In this document: one piece after another, positions 27,045 to 36,867 of the stretch | Position numbering within the stretch: the first letter of the stretch is position 1 | Layout of the letters: the number at the start of each line of letters is the position of its first letter | Source: Propionivibrio dicarboxylicus | GTDB taxonomy: Bacteria > Pseudomonadota > Gammaproteobacteria > Burkholderiales > Rhodocyclaceae | Direction: 5' to 3' | NCBI GenBank assembly: GCA_945902805.1 | Contig: CAMDMZ010000007.1 | Location: 1 to 64,000 of the forward strand | Length of the DNA stretch: 64,000 nucleotides | The notes under the pieces: generated by a model | What the model saw: only the letters and a program-made list of their open reading frames with translations | Database searches by the model: none | Told to the model about the DNA's origin: nothing | Made by a program: the position numbers and the translations under genes

Positions 27045-27980
27045 TCATTCCCCTCGTACTGCGGCCAGCGCGGCTTCCAGCCCAGCACGATCGGCCATGG
27101 GCAGACCGGTCAAGCCATCGGCACAACGCTTGGCAAGTCCCGCCAGCACCTTGCCCGGACCGCACTCAAGCACCTGAGTCACGCCCGCAGCCTGCATTGC
27201 CTGCATGATTTCAACCCAACGCACGGGTGCCGCCGCCTGTCTGACCAAGGCATCCTTGATCGCAGTCGGGTCGACCAGTTGCGCAACGTCAACGTTATTG
27301 ATGACTGGAATACGTGGCGAGACAACAAGAATATCGGCAAGACGAAGCTTCAGCTTTTCTGCAGCCGGCTGCATCAATGAGCAATGGAAGGGCGCAGACA
27401 CCGGCAACATCAAGGCACGCTTGGCGCCTTTGGCCTTTACGGCTTCGGCGGCGCGCTCGACGGCCGCTTTGTGGCCAGCAATGACCGTTTGCTTGGGCTC
27501 GTTGAAATTGACAGCCTGCACAACTTCGCCCTGAGCAACCTCGGCACACGCCGCCTTCACGCTTTCGGCATCGAGTCCGAGCACGGCGGCCATCGCGCCT
27601 TGCCCCGTCGGAACGGCTTCCTGCATGGCCTTGGCGCGAAGTTCGACCAATGGCACTGCATCCTTCAGTGTCAACGCCCCGGCCGCGACCAAAGCTGCGT
27701 ACTCCCCCAGACTGTGGCCGGCCATCACACTCGGCTCAGCGCCACCAAGGGACTGCCACAGGCGATATACGGCAACCCCCGCAGTCAGCATCAAGGGCTG
27801 CGTATTCACCGTTTGATTCAGTGCTTCCGCCGGACCTTCGTTGATCAGTTGCCAAAGATCGCGCCCGAGCGCCGCCGAGGCCTCATCAAATGTCGCGCGC
27901 ACGATTGCCGCGTCGCCGTAGGCTGCCATCATGCCGAGGGACTGCGAACCCTGGCCGGGAAATACCAATGCAAAGCTCAC
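27045..27980 (-). CDS. fabD: Malonyl-CoA:ACP transacylase (FabD)
   Basis: 311 residues from a GTG at 27980 (SFALVFPGQGSQSLGM). The frame extends upstream but the GTG matches the family start. Catalytic Ser in MAGHSLGEYAALVAAG, Arg and His (SAPFHCSLM) conserved. Loads malonyl groups onto ACP. Between fabH and fabG. Confidence 0.96.
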   Translation of the reverse strand: MSFALVFPGQGSQSLGMMAAYGDAAIVRATFDEASAALGRDLWQLINEGPAEALNQTVNTQPLMLTAGVAVYRLWQSLGGAEPSVMAGHSLGEYAALVAAGALTLKDAVPLVELRAKAMQEAVPTGQGAMAAVLGLDAESVKAACAEVAQGEVVQAVNFNEPKQTVIAGHKAAVERAAEAVKAKGAKRALMLPVSAPFHCSLMQPAAEKLKLRLADILVVSPRIPVINNVDVAQLVDPTAIKDALVRQAAAPVRWVEIMQAMQAAGVTQVLECGPGKVLAGLAKRCADGLTGLPMADRAGLEAALAAVRGE

Positions 27981-27994
27981 GATATGTTCTCCGT

Positions 27995-28963
27995 TTAGAA
28001 AACCAGAAGGGCCGCGCCCCATGTGAAACCGCCACCCACGCCTTCGAGCAAAAGTCGCTGTCCCGGAACGATCTTGCCAGCACGAACTGCCTCATCAAGC
28101 GCCAGCGGAATCGATGCAGCAGACGTGTTGCCATGCCGCTCGACGGTCACAATGCACTTCTCGATCGGCAGTCCGAGTTTTTTGGCGGTTGATTGCAGGA
28201 TCCGCACATTAGCTTGATGGGGAATCAACCAGTCGATATCAGCGGCCTTCATACCGGCTGCTACTAAAACTTCGTCAGCAACATCGGCCAGGACGCGTAC
28301 AGCGAATTTGAATACGGCCGGACCGTCCATGCGCAGGAACGGATCGCCGATCGCAACGCCGCCAGAAACATGGCCAGGAACAGAAAGGATGCCCTGATGG
28401 CGACCATCGGCATGCAAGGCCGTCGCCAGAATTCCAGCAGTCTCCGATGCCTCAAGAACGACCGCACCGGCGCCATCGCCAAACAGGACACAAGTTCCGC
28501 GATCATTCCAATCGAGAATCCGCGAAAAAACTTCCGACCCCACCACCAGTGCACATTTGTGCGAACCGGAACGAATAAATTTGTCCGCTACTGCCAGCGC
28601 GTAGGCGAAGCCGCTGCAAACCGCCTGAAGATCGAAAGCCGGTGCGCCGTTGCGAATCCCCAATTTATCTTGCAGCAAGGCCGCCGTACTGGGAAACACG
28701 TAATCCGGCGTGGAGGTGGCAACGATGATCAGATCGACGTCATCGGCCGCCCGACCGGAGGCCGCAAGCGCGCGACGACATGCCTCTGCCGCCAGATCGC
28801 TGCCAGTTACCCCTTCGCCGACGAGATGGCGGGTACGAATGCCGGTGCGCTCGACTATCCATTCGTCCGAAGAATCCAGGCCACGCGCAGCGATCAGGCT
28901 CGCGTTGTCAATCGCGGGGCCTGGAAGGTAGCTGCCGGTTCCGGTAATGCGCGAATAGATCAT
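27995..28963 (-). CDS. fabH: 3-oxoacyl-ACP synthase III (FabH)
   Basis: 322 residues. Initiates fatty acid synthesis by condensing acetyl-CoA with malonyl-ACP. Starts [15 protein letters not shown]. Catalytic Cys in [12 protein letters not shown], His in [11 protein letters not shown], Asn in [16 protein letters not shown]. Follows plsX by 36 bases. Confidence 0.97.
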   Translation of the reverse strand: MIYSRITGTGSYLPGPAIDNASLIAARGLDSSDEWIVERTGIRTRHLVGEGVTGSDLAAEACRRALAASGRAADDVDLIIVATSTPDYVFPSTAALLQDKLGIRNGAPAFDLQAVCSGFAYALAVADKFIRSGSHKCALVVGSEVFSRILDWNDRGTCVLFGDGAGAVVLEASETAGILATALHADGRHQGILSVPGHVSGGVAIGDPFLRMDGPAVFKFAVRVLADVADEVLVAAGMKAADIDWLIPHQANVRILQSTAKKLGLPIEKCIVTVERHGNTSAASIPLALDEAVRAGKIVPGQRLLLEGVGGGFTWGAALLVF

Positions 28964-28999
28964 GTCGGGCGATATCCTTGAGCCTAGTGTTACAGAAAG

Positions 29000-30025
29000 T
29001 CAGTCGCAAATGGTCGGTGCTGGCGGGACGGCGGCCATGCGTGCGGCGATCATCTCTGGCAGCCGTTGACGCGCCGCCTCGGCAGCACGCTCCAACGCAC
29101 ATCGGAATGCCAGTACATCCGCAGAACCATGGCTTTTGACCACGATACCACGCAGTCCGAGCAAACTTGCCCCATTGTAGCGACGATGATCGAAGCGATC
29201 CTTAAAGGCTTTCAGCACCGGCATGGCGAGAAATGCCGCCAGTTTGGTCAGCAGATTGCGCGTAAAGGCGTCTTTCAGGGCACCACTAATCATCTGCGCC
29301 AAGCCCTCAGATGCTTTCAGTGTGACGTTGCCGACGAAGCCATCGCACACCACCAGATCGACGGTACCCTTGAAAATATCATTGCCTTCGACATTGCCCT
29401 GAAAATTGAGCCCACTTGCGCGCAACAAGTCACCGGCACGCTTGACCACGTCGTTGCCCTTAATGGCCTCTTCGCCAATATTCAGCAGCCCCACCGTCGG
29501 CCGCTCGATATGCTCGAGAGCCGACACCAGTAAGGAGCCCATGACGCCGAACTGCAGCAAATGCTCGGCGGTGCAATCGACATTTGCACCAAGATCAAGC
29601 ATATAGGTGCTGCCGCGCTTCGAGGGCAGAATCGAGCAAATGGCCGGGCGATCAATGCCGTCCAGCGTCTTCAGCACGAAGCGCGAAATGGCCATCAGCG
29701 CGCCGGTGTTACCGGCTGAAATGGCGGCATTGGCCCGGCCGGATTTCACCAGTTCGGCCGCAATGCGCATCGATGAGTCTTTTTTGCCACGCATGGCACT
29801 GGCCACCGGCTCATCCATGCCGACCACTTCCGAAGCATGCTGAAGGAACAGGCGCGTTCCGAACTCGGCACTGGCGCGATCATAGGCCACGCGCAGATCG
29901 TCCTCGCGGCCAACCAGAATGGCGGCGCAATCGGTATCGTGCCGCAAAAACTCGAAGACAGCAGGCACCGTCACGGAAGGACCGTGATCGCCACCCATAC
30001 AATCTACCGCGAGGGTGATCGCCAT
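29000..30025 (-). CDS. plsX: Phosphate acyltransferase PlsX
   Basis: 341 residues. Makes acyl-phosphate from acyl-ACP, the first step toward phosphatidic acid. Recognisable by [20 protein letters not shown] at the N-terminus and [31 protein letters not shown]. The last residues ([11 protein letters not shown]) come from an interspersed repeat copy that reaches almost to the stop codon, so the natural C-terminus may have been replaced or extended. Between rpmF and fabH. Confidence 0.95.
   Translation of the reverse strand: MAITLAVDCMGGDHGPSVTVPAVFEFLRHDTDCAAILVGREDDLRVAYDRASAEFGTRLFLQHASEVVGMDEPVASAMRGKKDSSMRIAAELVKSGRANAAISAGNTGALMAISRFVLKTLDGIDRPAICSILPSKRGSTYMLDLGANVDCTAEHLLQFGVMGSLLVSALEHIERPTVGLLNIGEEAIKGNDVVKRAGDLLRASGLNFQGNVEGNDIFKGTVDLVVCDGFVGNVTLKASEGLAQMISGALKDAFTRNLLTKLAAFLAMPVLKAFKDRFDHRRYNGASLLGLRGIVVKSHGSADVLAFRCALERAAEAARQRLPEMIAARMAAVPPAPTICD
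29008..29032 (-). repeat. Interspersed repeat, copy 10 (plsX C-terminus)
   Basis: Same orientation as plsX; main form except that the T run is changed to CATTT. Encodes AVPPAPTI just before the stop codon. Confidence 0.8.
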
Positions 30026-30097
30026 CGAATTATGGTTTCAGGATACAAAAATGGCCGGGTGCGACACGCGCAGCCGGCCAATCTTCGTCAAAAGAAC

Positions 30098-30277
30098 TTA
30101 CTCGCCCTTGGCTTTCAGAACCTTCTTGCCACGATACACGCCCGACGGCGAGATGTGGTGACGGAGGTGAACTTCTCCGGTGGTGGCCTCAACAGCCAGC
30201 GGCGGATTGGTCAAAAAATCGTGCGAACGATGCATTCCACGCTTCGAGGGAGACTTCTTATTCTGCTGTACTGCCAT
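30098..30277 (-). CDS. rpmF: 50S ribosomal protein L32
   Basis: 59 residues ([20 protein letters not shown] at the start, [14 protein letters not shown] at the end). Short form without the zinc-binding Cys pairs. Lies between yceD and plsX, the classical linkage of ribosome and lipid synthesis genes. Confidence 0.97.
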   Translation of the reverse strand: MAVQQNKKSPSKRGMHRSHDFLTNPPLAVEATTGEVHLRHHISPSGVYRGKKVLKAKGE

Positions 30278-30293
30278 GTTGACTACTCCTTGT

Positions 30294-30836
30294 TCAATGC
30301 TTCTTCAAAACCGCCAACGCCGCGAATGGCGACGCTTTTCTGTTCAACTCATCCTCGCCGGGCAACTCGCATGCCTCATGCATTGGCGCGTACGGCAAGG
30401 ACAAAATGATCTCTTCTTCCACCAACGACGAAATCAACAAGCCTTCGTCGGCGGCAATGGCCTCGTCAGCTTGGCCTTCGCTTCCTTCATCAACCTCATC
30501 TTCGGGCCACGGCTCGCCGGTACGAATCAAGCGCAAATGCGCTTCAATTTCCAGCGTGTGAGACACGACACCGAGACACCGCTGACACACCAAACCCAAT
30601 TCACCGCGAACGGCCAAATGCAGCCACGGCCGCCTCTGCTCATCCAGTTCACCCACCACGGTCACAGCGACTACGCCCGTGTTGACCCCCACCAAATCCT
30701 GCAACCGTGCCAACTCAGCAACAGCGCAATAGCCAGTCAGTTGTCCGCAATTTCGCGCAAATTCGATACTGTCTATCGTTTTCCCGAAAAGAGAGGTTTC
30801 GTGCGTTAGCGACTGAATTGCAGGTTCGTGCGACAT
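30294..30836 (-). CDS. yceD: YceD/DUF177 family protein
   Basis: 180 residues from ATG 30836; an in-frame ATG lies two codons upstream. DUF177 signature [16 protein letters not shown] with a CxxC pair, and an acidic middle ([20 protein letters not shown]). The family is linked to 23S rRNA accumulation in plants and bacteria and is nearly always followed by rpmF. First gene of the yceD-rpmF-plsX-fab cluster; divergent from maf. Confidence 0.92.
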   Translation of the reverse strand: MSHEPAIQSLTHETSLFGKTIDSIEFARNCGQLTGYCAVAELARLQDLVGVNTGVVAVTVVGELDEQRRPWLHLAVRGELGLVCQRCLGVVSHTLEIEAHLRLIRTGEPWPEDEVDEGSEGQADEAIAADEGLLISSLVEEEIILSLPYAPMHEACELPGEDELNRKASPFAALAVLKKH

Positions 30837-30886
30837 AAACATTGAATGTTATCATGCCCAGCCCATTGTTTTCAAGTCACAAACGC

Positions 30887-31465
30887 ATGACACAACTCGT
30901 GCTTGCATCCACATCGCCATTCCGCCGAGAGTTGTTGTCACGGCTGCAAATCCCGTTCGAGACCGTGGCGCCCGATGCCGACGAGTCTCCACTGCCGGGG
31001 GAAGCGCCTGCGGCAACGGCTGAAAGGCTTGCTGTCACCAAGGCTCAAGCGGTCGCCGCACGCTTCCCTGCGGCGCTGATCATCGGCTCGGATCAGGTCG
31101 CCTATGCCGGAGAACAACGCTTCGGAAAACCCGGGACGCGGAACAATGCCGTGCGCCAGCTAAAATCGATGAGTGGGAAGGACGTCATTTTCCATACCGG
31201 ACTGTGCTTATTGAATACCGTCACCAGTCGCGTTCAGGTCCGTGGAATCGAGAATTTCGTTGGCTTTCGCGATCTTCGTGACGATGAGATCGAGGCCTAT
31301 CTGGACAAGGAAGACGCCCTGAATTGCGCCGGAAGTGCAAAATCCGAAGGCCTCGGCATCAGCCTGCTACGCTATTTGCGTGGCGATGACCCGAATGCCT
31401 TGGTCGGGCTACCATTGATCGCCTTGTGTGAAATGCTGCGCGCCGAAGGCGTCCCTCTTCCCTGA
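30887..31465 (+). CDS. Maf family nucleotide pyrophosphatase (YceF-like)
   Basis: 192 residues from ATG 30887 ([19 protein letters not shown]); earlier in-frame ATGs at 30842 and 30854 add a tail not seen in the family. Maf motifs: Sxx[16 protein letters not shown], the catalytic [11 protein letters not shown] and GKPGT. Hydrolyses non-canonical nucleotides; the YceF branch acts on m7GTP. Stop overlaps the next start (TGATG). Confidence 0.93.
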   Translation: MTQLVLASTSPFRRELLSRLQIPFETVAPDADESPLPGEAPAATAERLAVTKAQAVAARFPAALIIGSDQVAYAGEQRFGKPGTRNNAVRQLKSMSGKDVIFHTGLCLLNTVTSRVQVRGIENFVGFRDLRDDEIEAYLDKEDALNCAGSAKSEGLGISLLRYLRGDDPNALVGLPLIALCEMLRAEGVPLP

Positions 31466-32184
31466 TGTCCAATCTGCAGTCGGGTCAGCTTTGGCTTCTG
31501 CCGGTCAGCCTGGGCGGAAATGCGTGGTCGATCTGGTTGCCGCAGGTCGCACATGACCAAGCTTGCCGAATTACCCACTTCATCGCTGAGAGCGCAAAAA
31601 CTGCTCGTGCCGAAATCAAGGCCATGGGACATCCGGTGCCGATGCGGGAACTTCACATCGAGGAAATTCCACAGCAACTGCCAACAGCGGCGATTGATCG
31701 ACTGCTGCAACCGCTGCTCGCAGGTCTGGATATCGCCATCGTCTCCGAGGCAGGCTGTCCTGCCGTTGCCGACCCTGGTGCGCTACTGGTTCGCCGCGCC
31801 CATGAACTGGGAATTTCCATCAAGCCACTGGTCGGCCCATCCTCGCTGCTATTGACCTTGATGGCATCCGGACTGGATGGCCAGCAATTCGCCTTCCAGG
31901 GCTATTTGCCGCCGCGCGATCCTGAACGAGCCAAACGCATTCGGGACCTCGAACGCGAATCAGCCCAGCGCAAGCAAACCCAGCTATTTATTGAAACACC
32001 CTACCGCAATATGGCGCTCTTCGCCGCCCTGCTTGAGCAGGGTCAGCCAGCGACTCTGCTTTGCGTCGCCAGCGACCTGACCCTCGAAAGCGAGCAAATA
32101 CGTACCTTACGGATTCGTGACTGGCGCAGCCAAACTGCACCGGCGCTTGACCGGCGACCCACCGTGTTCGCGCTTCTGGCTTAA
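31465..32184 (+). CDS. SAM-dependent methyltransferase, RsmI-like (tetrapyrrole methylase fold)
   Basis: 239 residues. Fold recognised from LWLLPVSLGG at the N-terminus, DIAIVSEAGCPAVADPGALLVRRAHE, and the VGPSSLLLTLMASGLDGQQFAFQGYLPP stretch typical of RsmI-related proteins. Shorter at the C-terminus than RsmI, so it is probably the RsmI-like paralogue of betaproteobacteria with unknown RNA or small-molecule target. Coupled to maf. Confidence 0.85.
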   Translation: MSNLQSGQLWLLPVSLGGNAWSIWLPQVAHDQACRITHFIAESAKTARAEIKAMGHPVPMRELHIEEIPQQLPTAAIDRLLQPLLAGLDIAIVSEAGCPAVADPGALLVRRAHELGISIKPLVGPSSLLLTLMASGLDGQQFAFQGYLPPRDPERAKRIRDLERESAQRKQTQLFIETPYRNMALFAALLEQGQPATLLCVASDLTLESEQIRTLRIRDWRSQTAPALDRRPTVFALLA

Positions 32185-32495
32185 ATAATCGCCCGCAACA
32201 CGGCGAAAGCGGCAAATCCAGCGGCGATGGTCAGCAAGGTATTCCGCCAGATCGCCGCCACCCCAATCGCCAGCACGCCCGCCCAGAGTCGTGAATTCTC
32301 GGCAATCAGTGCCAACTTGCCGGAAACCAGCAGAAGTTCGGGCGCCACCAAGGCCGTCAACGCAGCAATCGGAACGAACGGCAGCGCGCTACGAAACCAG
32401 GATGGCATCGCCCACCGCCCTTCCGCGCCAATAAATGAAAAGCGAATCAAAAAAGTCACGATTCCGCAGGTCACCATCAACCACCAGACGTTCAT
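32181..32495 (-). CDS. azlD: AzlD-type small membrane protein (amino acid export)
   Basis: 104 residues from ATG 32495, four hydrophobic segments (VTCGIVTFLIRFSFI, LPFVPIAALTALVAPELLL, AGVLAIGVAAIWRN, AAGFAAFAVL). The small partner of AzlC in branched-chain amino acid and azaleucine export. Overlaps azlC by 4 bases; its stop overlaps the end of the methyltransferase gene. Confidence 0.9.
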   Translation of the reverse strand: MNVWWLMVTCGIVTFLIRFSFIGAEGRWAMPSWFRSALPFVPIAALTALVAPELLLVSGKLALIAENSRLWAGVLAIGVAAIWRNTLLTIAAGFAAFAVLRAII

Positions 32496-33187
32496 GGCTT
32501 CGCCCTCCTGAGTACCAGACCCGTGGCAAGTCCGGAAAGTGCGGCGGCAAACAAGCCAAGTTTCCATGGCAAACCGGACAGAAGCACGGCCACCAGGGCA
32601 GCCACGAGGGCAGTCGCAACACGCACCCGATCGGTCAGCATCGGTACCACGATCGCTATAAAGGTCAATGGCAACGCGAAATCGAGGCCAAGATTCTCCG
32701 GTAATTGCGCGCCAAGTAGCACCCCGGCAATCGTGGCAAGCTGCCAACCGGCCCACAACGCGAAACCCGAGCCGAACAAAATCCAGTGCGCCAGCGGCGA
32801 CTGCGGAGTTTTTAACAGGTGCGGAATTACCGCCGCATAGGCTTCGTCGGTCAGTAAGTACGACAACAATAGCTTCCAGCGCAACGGCAGCTGAGCAAGG
32901 ATTGGCGCCACCGATGCGCTATACAACGCGTGTCGCAAATTGATGAGCCCGACGGCTCCCGTTGCCAACAGAAATGGCGCTCCCGCGCCCACCAGTTGCG
33001 CCAACAAAAACTGCGCCGAGCCGGCGAATACGATCGACGACATTGCAATCGCGGCCAATGGCGGGATACCACTTTGCAGGGCAACGACACCATAAATCAC
33101 GCCAAACGGTGCGACACCCAGATGCATGGGCAGCAAGGCCCGCACACCGAGCGCAAAAGCGGCGGCCCGCCCCGTTTCTTCCTTCAT
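32492..33187 (-). CDS. azlC: AzlC family branched-chain amino acid exporter
   Basis: 231 residues from ATG 33187 (MKEETGRAAAFALGVRALLP). Polytopic; family signatures PFGVIYGVVAL, FAGSAQFLLAQLVGAG, NLRHALYSASVAP and LLTDEAYAA. Forms the exporter with AzlD. A longer start at 33262 is possible but adds a non-conserved stretch. Confidence 0.92.
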   Translation of the reverse strand: MKEETGRAAAFALGVRALLPMHLGVAPFGVIYGVVALQSGIPPLAAIAMSSIVFAGSAQFLLAQLVGAGAPFLLATGAVGLINLRHALYSASVAPILAQLPLRWKLLLSYLLTDEAYAAVIPHLLKTPQSPLAHWILFGSGFALWAGWQLATIAGVLLGAQLPENLGLDFALPLTFIAIVVPMLTDRVRVATALVAALVAVLLSGLPWKLGLFAAALSGLATGLVLRRAKP

Positions 33188-33393
33188 CACCAAACTCTCA
33201 TCCACACCAACGGAACCAAACCAGACACTCCAAAAGAAACCAAACCCAGCCATTGCCGGCAATCATAAATTTCCACGAGTTTAACAGTCCGGCAAACGAG
33301 CCCGGCACACTGCTAGAATCCGGTGCCAACCGGGTATGCCACCGGGTATGCCGCCACACGCACGGCATGACTGTTAAATCAAACCTGAACCCA

Positions 33394-34569
33394 ATGAAAC
33401 GACCCCGACTTTCCCGGCGTAACAAGCAGACTCCAGACACGGCTGATTTGATGCGCATGGCCTCCGGACTAAGCCAGTCGACCTGCCGGCTTGAAGATGC
33501 GTTCTGGGAACAGCGCCTGCTGCGCCTGATCGACAAGTTGCTGAACGATCATGATGAAGCAGTGATCACCACGGCACTCGACCAGCTGTATGCCAATATT
33601 GGTAGCCGCGCCTACGACGAATTGATTGATGTGGTCGAGTCCACGGCTGAAACAAGACGTAGCGAAACAAGTAACGGTCTCGACGCCGTCCTGATCGCGA
33701 TTCCAATCCTGGCCTGGTCGCGCTTTCAGATTCCATCGGGCCCGATTCCTAAGCCGACGCTCGAAACGCTACGCGTGCACCTGCAAGCCCACGTCCTGGC
33801 AGCCGATGCACGCCTTGGCCTGGCCGATTTCCTGTATAGCCCCGACCAGTTGCCACAAAGTTACGTCGAGACGACGCAACTGGCTGACAAACTGGCCAAG
33901 GCCGCGATTCATGGCCGCGACTGGAAGGTCGACGCCACGCAAATGGCTGAAACAGTAAGCTTCCTCTCGGATACCCGTTACATCCTCGCCGCCGTCGCCG
34001 CCCCGCGTGGCGCCGCCTTGTTCCGTTGGCAGGAGGATGACAGCGATCGCGATGCTGCCTTTCTGAATTGGCGAACCCAGGGCGGCGAAGCGCTACGACC
34101 GTTACTGCCCGCCTGCGCCAGCGAACTGCTACCGCCCTCGGCCTATCACGCTGGCGTCCGTGACGCCGACCGCGCCTCGCGACCCTACTCGATCCAGGCC
34201 GCCATGGCCTTTCTGCAAACGGTGCTCAATCGCGTTCCGACCGACTTTACGGCGGTCATTGGTGCCTACTACGATAGCCAACTGGAGGAATACCGTATCG
34301 GCTTTACCGCACGCGGAAATCCGCAAGTGATCCATGGTGTTGTCTGGCCGTTGCTGGATACCGAAGACGAAAAAGCTGAGGCGTTGATACAGATCGAGGC
34401 GATTCTGCGCGAAACCGGATTGCAGGATATTCGTGTTCTTGACCACCGCTTGCCCCTTGAATACTGCGACGACTGCGGCGCGCCCTTGTACCCGAATCCG
34501 GACGGCGAACCAACGCATGCCGAGTTGCCGGATGAGCCGGAAAACCCGGTTCCCCGGCATTTGCATTGA
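33394..34569 (+). CDS. DUF2863 family protein
   Basis: 391 residues from ATG 33394 (MKRPRLSRRNKQTPDTADL); ATG 33367 (MTVKSNLNP) is an alternative. Acidic soluble protein. The DUF2863 family, largely confined to betaproteobacteria, is recognised from LMRMASGLSQSTCRLEDAFW, the middle LSDTRYILAAVAAPRGAALFRW and the C-terminal LEYCDDCGAPLYPNPDGEPT. The terminal CxxC (YCDDCG) could bind metal. Function unknown. Confidence 0.85.
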   Translation: MKRPRLSRRNKQTPDTADLMRMASGLSQSTCRLEDAFWEQRLLRLIDKLLNDHDEAVITTALDQLYANIGSRAYDELIDVVESTAETRRSETSNGLDAVLIAIPILAWSRFQIPSGPIPKPTLETLRVHLQAHVLAADARLGLADFLYSPDQLPQSYVETTQLADKLAKAAIHGRDWKVDATQMAETVSFLSDTRYILAAVAAPRGAALFRWQEDDSDRDAAFLNWRTQGGEALRPLLPACASELLPPSAYHAGVRDADRASRPYSIQAAMAFLQTVLNRVPTDFTAVIGAYYDSQLEEYRIGFTARGNPQVIHGVVWPLLDTEDEKAEALIQIEAILRETGLQDIRVLDHRLPLEYCDDCGAPLYPNPDGEPTHAELPDEPENPVPRHLH

Positions 34570-34583
34570 TATCCGCCGCAACA

Positions 34584-36860
34584 ATGATATTTCCCGGAAC
34601 AGCCAAATCTCGAGCACGCGTCCAATATCGGCTGTTGTTCGCACTATTCGTAGCCTTGGGTGGAGTGACCGATGCCGCCGCTATCGGACTCGGAAGTGCG
34701 GTTCAAAACCCCGTGATTGGTCAGCCTTTACGCATAGATATACCGTTATTGCTGGCCCCGGGCGAGTCGATGCCCGGCCCCGACTGCATAAAGCTGAGCC
34801 CTCCGGCAGATGCGCCGGACCGTCAGTTCTTCCCACGGCGGGCACGCGCGATACTGAATGCCGGAAGCAAACCACGAGTCAGCATCATCGGGCCTGATCC
34901 GGTCGCTGAACCACTCCTCGAGTTTCGCCTGACTATTGGCTGTGGCAACAGCTTCGCGAGAGACTACATCGTCCTCTCGGATGTGCCGTCGGCAGGTTCT
35001 TTAGCGGCAAACTCAGCCACGACCACCAACGTGGTTGCCCCCACCGTCGTGGCACCCTTCGCCGCGCCAGCAGTGGTCGAGGATGCTCCCGTTACGCCCC
35101 GGGAAAACGGTCGCCGGATCAAGTCACCGCGAACGCCACGCGTGACGGCTCCAGCCGCTTCAGCTCCCGGCATAAGCGCAGAGCCGAATGATGCTCTCAC
35201 TGAGGATGCAGCAAACACACTGCGCCTGAGTCACGATACCACCCTGAACGCGATGGCGCGCGCGCGCTATCCAACAAATATTGCGACCCGCGATGAGTAC
35301 CGCCGACTCATGGCGTCGGCCAACCCGGGATTATTTTCCGGCGCCACTCGCGTCGGCTCGGTGCTTATTCCTGCAGGTACGGTGTTGGTTATTCCGGCTA
35401 ACCTGCCACCATTGGAGGGTAAATCGCCGACGAATGACGATTCCGAGGCGTCATCCAAGGCAGCGGCACCAAAACCAGCGGTACCGACCCCGGCACCCGC
35501 ACAGATCGCGCCACAGAAATCCGACCCCACACCCATTTCGAGCAAGCGGCAAGACCGTTTGGTCATTGGCGGTGATGCCTCTGGTACCGGTCCGGTCGCA
35601 CGCCCGCTTTCGCCGCGAGAACTCGCCGGTGCCATTGAGCGCATGGAGCGCATGATGGAAGACCAGAGCCGCAGCGAACTGGCGATCACCGAAAATCTGA
35701 ACACCTTGAACAGTGCCTTCATCGAGGTCAAAAACTACATCGAGACGCTTGAAAGCCGCGTCCACCAGGCTGAAGAGGCACGCCGCGCCCTGGAAGTCAA
35801 AATTGAGAATCGCCCGGAGCCAAAATCGCTAGGGGTTATCGAACTGCTGGCCCTGATTCTCAGTCTTGGCGCGGCCGGAGCCGGATTGATTCTGTTGCAT
35901 CATCGCCTGACCATGCAGCGACTGGCGATGGGGGCTGCCCCCGGTCTTGCCAGTGCGGCAACTGAAACGATTGATTCAATTGACTCAATTGATGTAATTG
36001 AACCGTCGCCATTGGATGACACGCCATCGGCGCCTGCAGTGTCGGTACCGACTGCGGTAGCCGAGCCCAAAATCGAACCTAAAGATCCGCCTCCGGCACA
36101 GCCCGTCCCCGCCAAACCGACTGCCGCCGTCCCGCCAGCACCGACTTTTTCACCGCCGCAGGTCAAGGAAAATCGTCCCTCCTTGACGAAACCTAAAGAG
36201 CCGCCATTGCCATTGGCTCAGCCCGTGATCGCAGAACCGCCATCAGCGCCTGCCGTCCCGGTACTCGCTGCCGTACTTGATCCTGTTTCCACGCCAGATC
36301 CGACGCTCGCGACCCCGATCGAATTCGAATTCAGCCTCCCTAAAGCAGACACTCCGGTGGCTGATCCAGTTTCAACGTACAAGGCATCCACAATCCAGTT
36401 TTCCCAGGCATCCGACGCCGAACCGAAGGACGGTGACGCAATTGAACTTGCCGACATCATGACATCGATGGGGCTCGGAAAAGAGGCGGCGCGGACCTTG
36501 GTCGAGCACATCCTTGCTGACCCGAAACGGCAGATTTCGCCGTGGTTCAAGGCCTTTGAGATTTACCGCAAGACCGGCCAGCGTGAAGAATATGAATGGT
36601 TGGCCGAGAACTTGCGGAAACACCTCAATATTCAGCCTGACACATGGGAAGAGGAAGGCAAGGACACGCGATCCTTGGTCAATTTCCGCCATCTGACCAA
36701 AGAGCTTATCGCGCTCTGGCCAACCCTGGAATGTGGCGACTTTCTGCAAAATCTCTTGCATGACAACCGCGATGGCGTGCGAGAAGGTTTCCCGCGTTTG
36801 GTTGCCGAAGAAATCACCTTGTTGCAAGGCGTCCTCCAGCACCGTTTGCAACTCGCCTAA
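34584..36860 (+). CDS. fimV: FimV-like peptidoglycan-associated protein
   Basis: 758 residues from ATG 34584. Signal peptide and the FimV N-terminus (AIGLGSAVQNPVIGQPLRIDIPL), a LysM-like segment (DTTLNAMARARYPTNIATRD) and a coiled-coil stretch (residues about 360-420). One transmembrane helix follows (LLALILSLGAAGAGLILL), then a cytoplasmic Pro/Ala-rich linker and a C-terminal helical FimV domain (IELADIMTSMGLGKEAARTL...). FimV proteins organise polar type IV pilus and cell-pole functions. The linker contains short repeats (DSIDSIDVIE) and an interspersed repeat copy read as AAVPPAPTF. Orphan: no asd or truA next to it. Confidence 0.85.
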   Translation: MIFPGTAKSRARVQYRLLFALFVALGGVTDAAAIGLGSAVQNPVIGQPLRIDIPLLLAPGESMPGPDCIKLSPPADAPDRQFFPRRARAILNAGSKPRVSIIGPDPVAEPLLEFRLTIGCGNSFARDYIVLSDVPSAGSLAANSATTTNVVAPTVVAPFAAPAVVEDAPVTPRENGRRIKSPRTPRVTAPAASAPGISAEPNDALTEDAANTLRLSHDTTLNAMARARYPTNIATRDEYRRLMASANPGLFSGATRVGSVLIPAGTVLVIPANLPPLEGKSPTNDDSEASSKAAAPKPAVPTPAPAQIAPQKSDPTPISSKRQDRLVIGGDASGTGPVARPLSPRELAGAIERMERMMEDQSRSELAITENLNTLNSAFIEVKNYIETLESRVHQAEEARRALEVKIENRPEPKSLGVIELLALILSLGAAGAGLILLHHRLTMQRLAMGAAPGLASAATETIDSIDSIDVIEPSPLDDTPSAPAVSVPTAVAEPKIEPKDPPPAQPVPAKPTAAVPPAPTFSPPQVKENRPSLTKPKEPPLPLAQPVIAEPPSAPAVPVLAAVLDPVSTPDPTLATPIEFEFSLPKADTPVADPVSTYKASTIQFSQASDAEPKDGDAIELADIMTSMGLGKEAARTLVEHILADPKRQISPWFKAFEIYRKTGQREEYEWLAENLRKHLNIQPDTWEEEGKDTRSLVNFRHLTKELIALWPTLECGDFLQNLLHDNRDGVREGFPRLVAEEITLLQGVLQHRLQLA
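36126..36150 (+). repeat. Interspersed repeat, copy 11 (in fimV)
   Basis: Exact main form, same orientation as the gene, in the Pro-rich cytoplasmic linker; encodes AVPPAPTF. Confidence 0.9.
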
Positions 36861-36867
36861 ATCGTCA

